From positions 1-37,707 of IMG/VR virus record IMGVR_UViG_3300008110_000161: 37,707 bases of DNA, one strand, 5' to 3'. The stretch is from a virus. The notes below the pieces were generated by a model, which saw nothing but the letters and a program-made list of their open reading frames with translations, did not search any database and had not been told where the DNA came from. Numbering within the stretch: the stretch's first letter is position 1; the number at the start of each line of letters is the position of its first letter. The position numbers and the translations under genes were made by a program. Below, in pieces: positions 36,648-37,707 of the stretch.

Positions 36648-37707
36648 TGGCATCAACTGAACATCTCTTAATCAGTAAGGTAATCCAAACCTCAGACCTG
36701 AGCGAAGTTATTGATGCAGGTATTCGCCCCGAGCACTTCAGCGGTGAGTGGTCTGACATCTGGCTATGGGTTCTTAACTACTGGCGTGAGTACAGCACTA
36801 TTCCAACGGCTCGTGCGTTTAAACAAGAGTACGCAGATGTTCGTTTGCTCAACGCAGAGAACGAACCATTCCAGGCTCTCATTGACGAGATTTACATTGC
36901 CTACAAACAACAGCACTTGGTGCAAGCAATTACATCCGCTCTCCCAGCGCTGAACAACAACGAGACAGAAGAAGCATTTAACAAACTGTCAGAAGGTTTA
37001 CAAAAAGCATCAGTAGAGGTTGCACGCCTACGAGACGTTGACCTCACGCAATCGTGGGAAGGACGGTTAGCAAAGTATGAAGAAATGCGTAACACCCCGA
37101 ACGGTCTTCGTGGCATTCCGACAGGCTTCTTGGGTCTTGATCGGATCACTGCTGGTCTTCGGCCTCAGCAGTTGGTTACATTCGTTGGTGAAGCGAAAAA
37201 AGGTAAATCATTAATGACCTTGATCATGGCTGATGCGGCTCACAACCACGGCATCACGCCAATGTACGTTTCGTTTGAAATGAGTATTGAAGAGCAAGCG
37301 GCTCGTTATGACGCCATCATCTCAGGTATCCCGCACACACGGATCATCCGAGGTGACTTGACTGCTAGTGACATGGAAAAGTTAAGCAAAGCACTTAGCC
37401 TCCGTAAGAACATGCAACCATTCGTTATGACAGAAGATGCCCACTCTCTAACAACAGTAAGCGCACTCGCTGGCAAAGTACAACAGCACCGACCACGATT
37501 GCTCATTGTTGACGGTGTGTACTTGATGGACGATGAGAACGGAGAACCAAAAGGTTCACCTCAAGCATTGACAAATATCACACGAGCATTAAAGAGGTTG
37601 GCACAGCGCTTTGATATCCCTATCATCGGAACTACGCAGGTTCTGTCGTGGAAACTTGGCAACAAGAAGTCACGTCAAATTACTGCGGAAGCAATCGGAT
37701 ACACCTC
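36647..37707 (+). CDS. DnaB-like replicative helicase (truncated by window edge)
   Basis: The first 353 residues are visible; the gene runs past the window. The N-terminal helical domain (1-125) is followed by a linker and a RecA-like core: GIPTGFLGLDRITAGLRPQQ, Walker A GEAKKGKS (181-188), YVSFEMSIEEQAARYDAIIS, Walker B RLLIVDGVYLM (284-294) and IIGTTQV with a likely sensor Gln331. These match hexameric DnaB helicases that unwind DNA at the fork. ATG 36647 overlaps the previous stop (TAATG). The Walker B Asp is followed by Gly-Val, less usual than the Asp-Tyr-Leu of cellular DnaB. Confidence 0.88.
   Translation, partial: MASTEHLLISKVIQTSDLSEVIDAGIRPEHFSGEWSDIWLWVLNYWREYSTIPTARAFKQEYADVRLLNAENEPFQALIDEIYIAYKQQHLVQAITSALPALNNNETEEAFNKLSEGLQKASVEVARLRDVDLTQSWEGRLAKYEEMRNTPNGLRGIPTGFLGLDRITAGLRPQQLVTFVGEAKKGKSLMTLIMADAAHNHGITPMYVSFEMSIEEQAARYDAIISGIPHTRIIRGDLTASDMEKLSKALSLRKNMQPFVMTEDAHSLTTVSALAGKVQQHRPRLLIVDGVYLMDDENGEPKGSPQALTNITRALKRLAQRFDIPIIGTTQVLSWKLGNKKSRQITAEAIGYT

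Noticed and set aside
1-37707. tRNA genes, CRISPR arrays, insertion sequences, integrase or attachment sites
   Set aside because: No T-loop/acceptor pairs, regularly spaced repeats, transposase or recombinase motifs were seen on reading both strands. A tRNAscan or HMM search could still find a divergent case.

Overview
This window is the structural, packaging and early-replication part of a tailed double-stranded DNA phage with a contractile tail (myovirus morphology). The diagnostic proteins are a tail sheath, a gp19-like tail tube, a LysM baseplate protein, a gpD-like hub, an OB-fold spike, a gp25-like wedge, a baseplate J-like protein, a large terminase, a portal and an N4-gp56/HK97-fold capsid. 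No integrase, excisionase, tRNA or CRISPR array is visible, so nothing points to lysogeny. The host is most likely an actinobacterium. This is inferred from a proteasome-beta-like Ntn hydrolase, an Rpf-like transglycosylase domain in a virion protein, and several gene starts that look leaderless (a TANNNT box exactly 6 nt before the start codon and no Shine-Dalgarno sequence).

Layout, left to right. 1-1800: end of a tail-fibre module (Mtd-N-like protein, a Cys-rich protein, a Cys-rich putative zinc-ribbon protein). 1803-3674: M15 peptidase endolysin, a KTSC-domain protein and small unknown genes. 3716-9323: large terminase, unknown genes, a small membrane/coiled-coil protein, a small HTH-like protein and a metallophosphoesterase. 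9323-13974: proteasome-like Ntn hydrolase, a two-helix membrane protein, portal, coiled-coil scaffold and major capsid protein, followed by two hairpins. 14065-17114: a second fibre cassette and small genes, placed between capsid and neck genes. 17134-19558: neck/connector/terminator candidates. 19596-32615: sheath, tube, chaperone (with an overlapping small ORF in another frame), tape measure carrying two cell-wall hydrolase domains, and the full baseplate set. 32612-33714: membrane protein and a Rossmann/SLOG-like protein with a Rho-N/SAP-like segment. 33715-34372: the only minus-strand block, three coupled genes for small Lys-rich proteins. 34373-34572: a repeat-rich divergent intergenic region. 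34573-37707: replication genes (winged-helix initiator with iteron-like repeats inside its gene, a loader-associated protein, a C2HC miniprotein, a DnaC-like ATPase and a truncated DnaB-like helicase).

The genes are tightly packed. ATGA, TAATG and TGATG junctions couple many neighbours, which supports several very short genes (16502-16654, 16959-17114, 33984-34148, 35394-35567). The most noteworthy items are the proteasome-like hydrolase with an apparently complete catalytic set next to the head genes, the repeat cluster inside the initiator gene (candidate origin), the leaderless-promoter pattern, the structured divergent intergenic region, and the Cys-rich fibre genes each followed at short distance by a member of the same six-cysteine family. 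Family assignments come from reading motifs and gene order only; no database search was possible.
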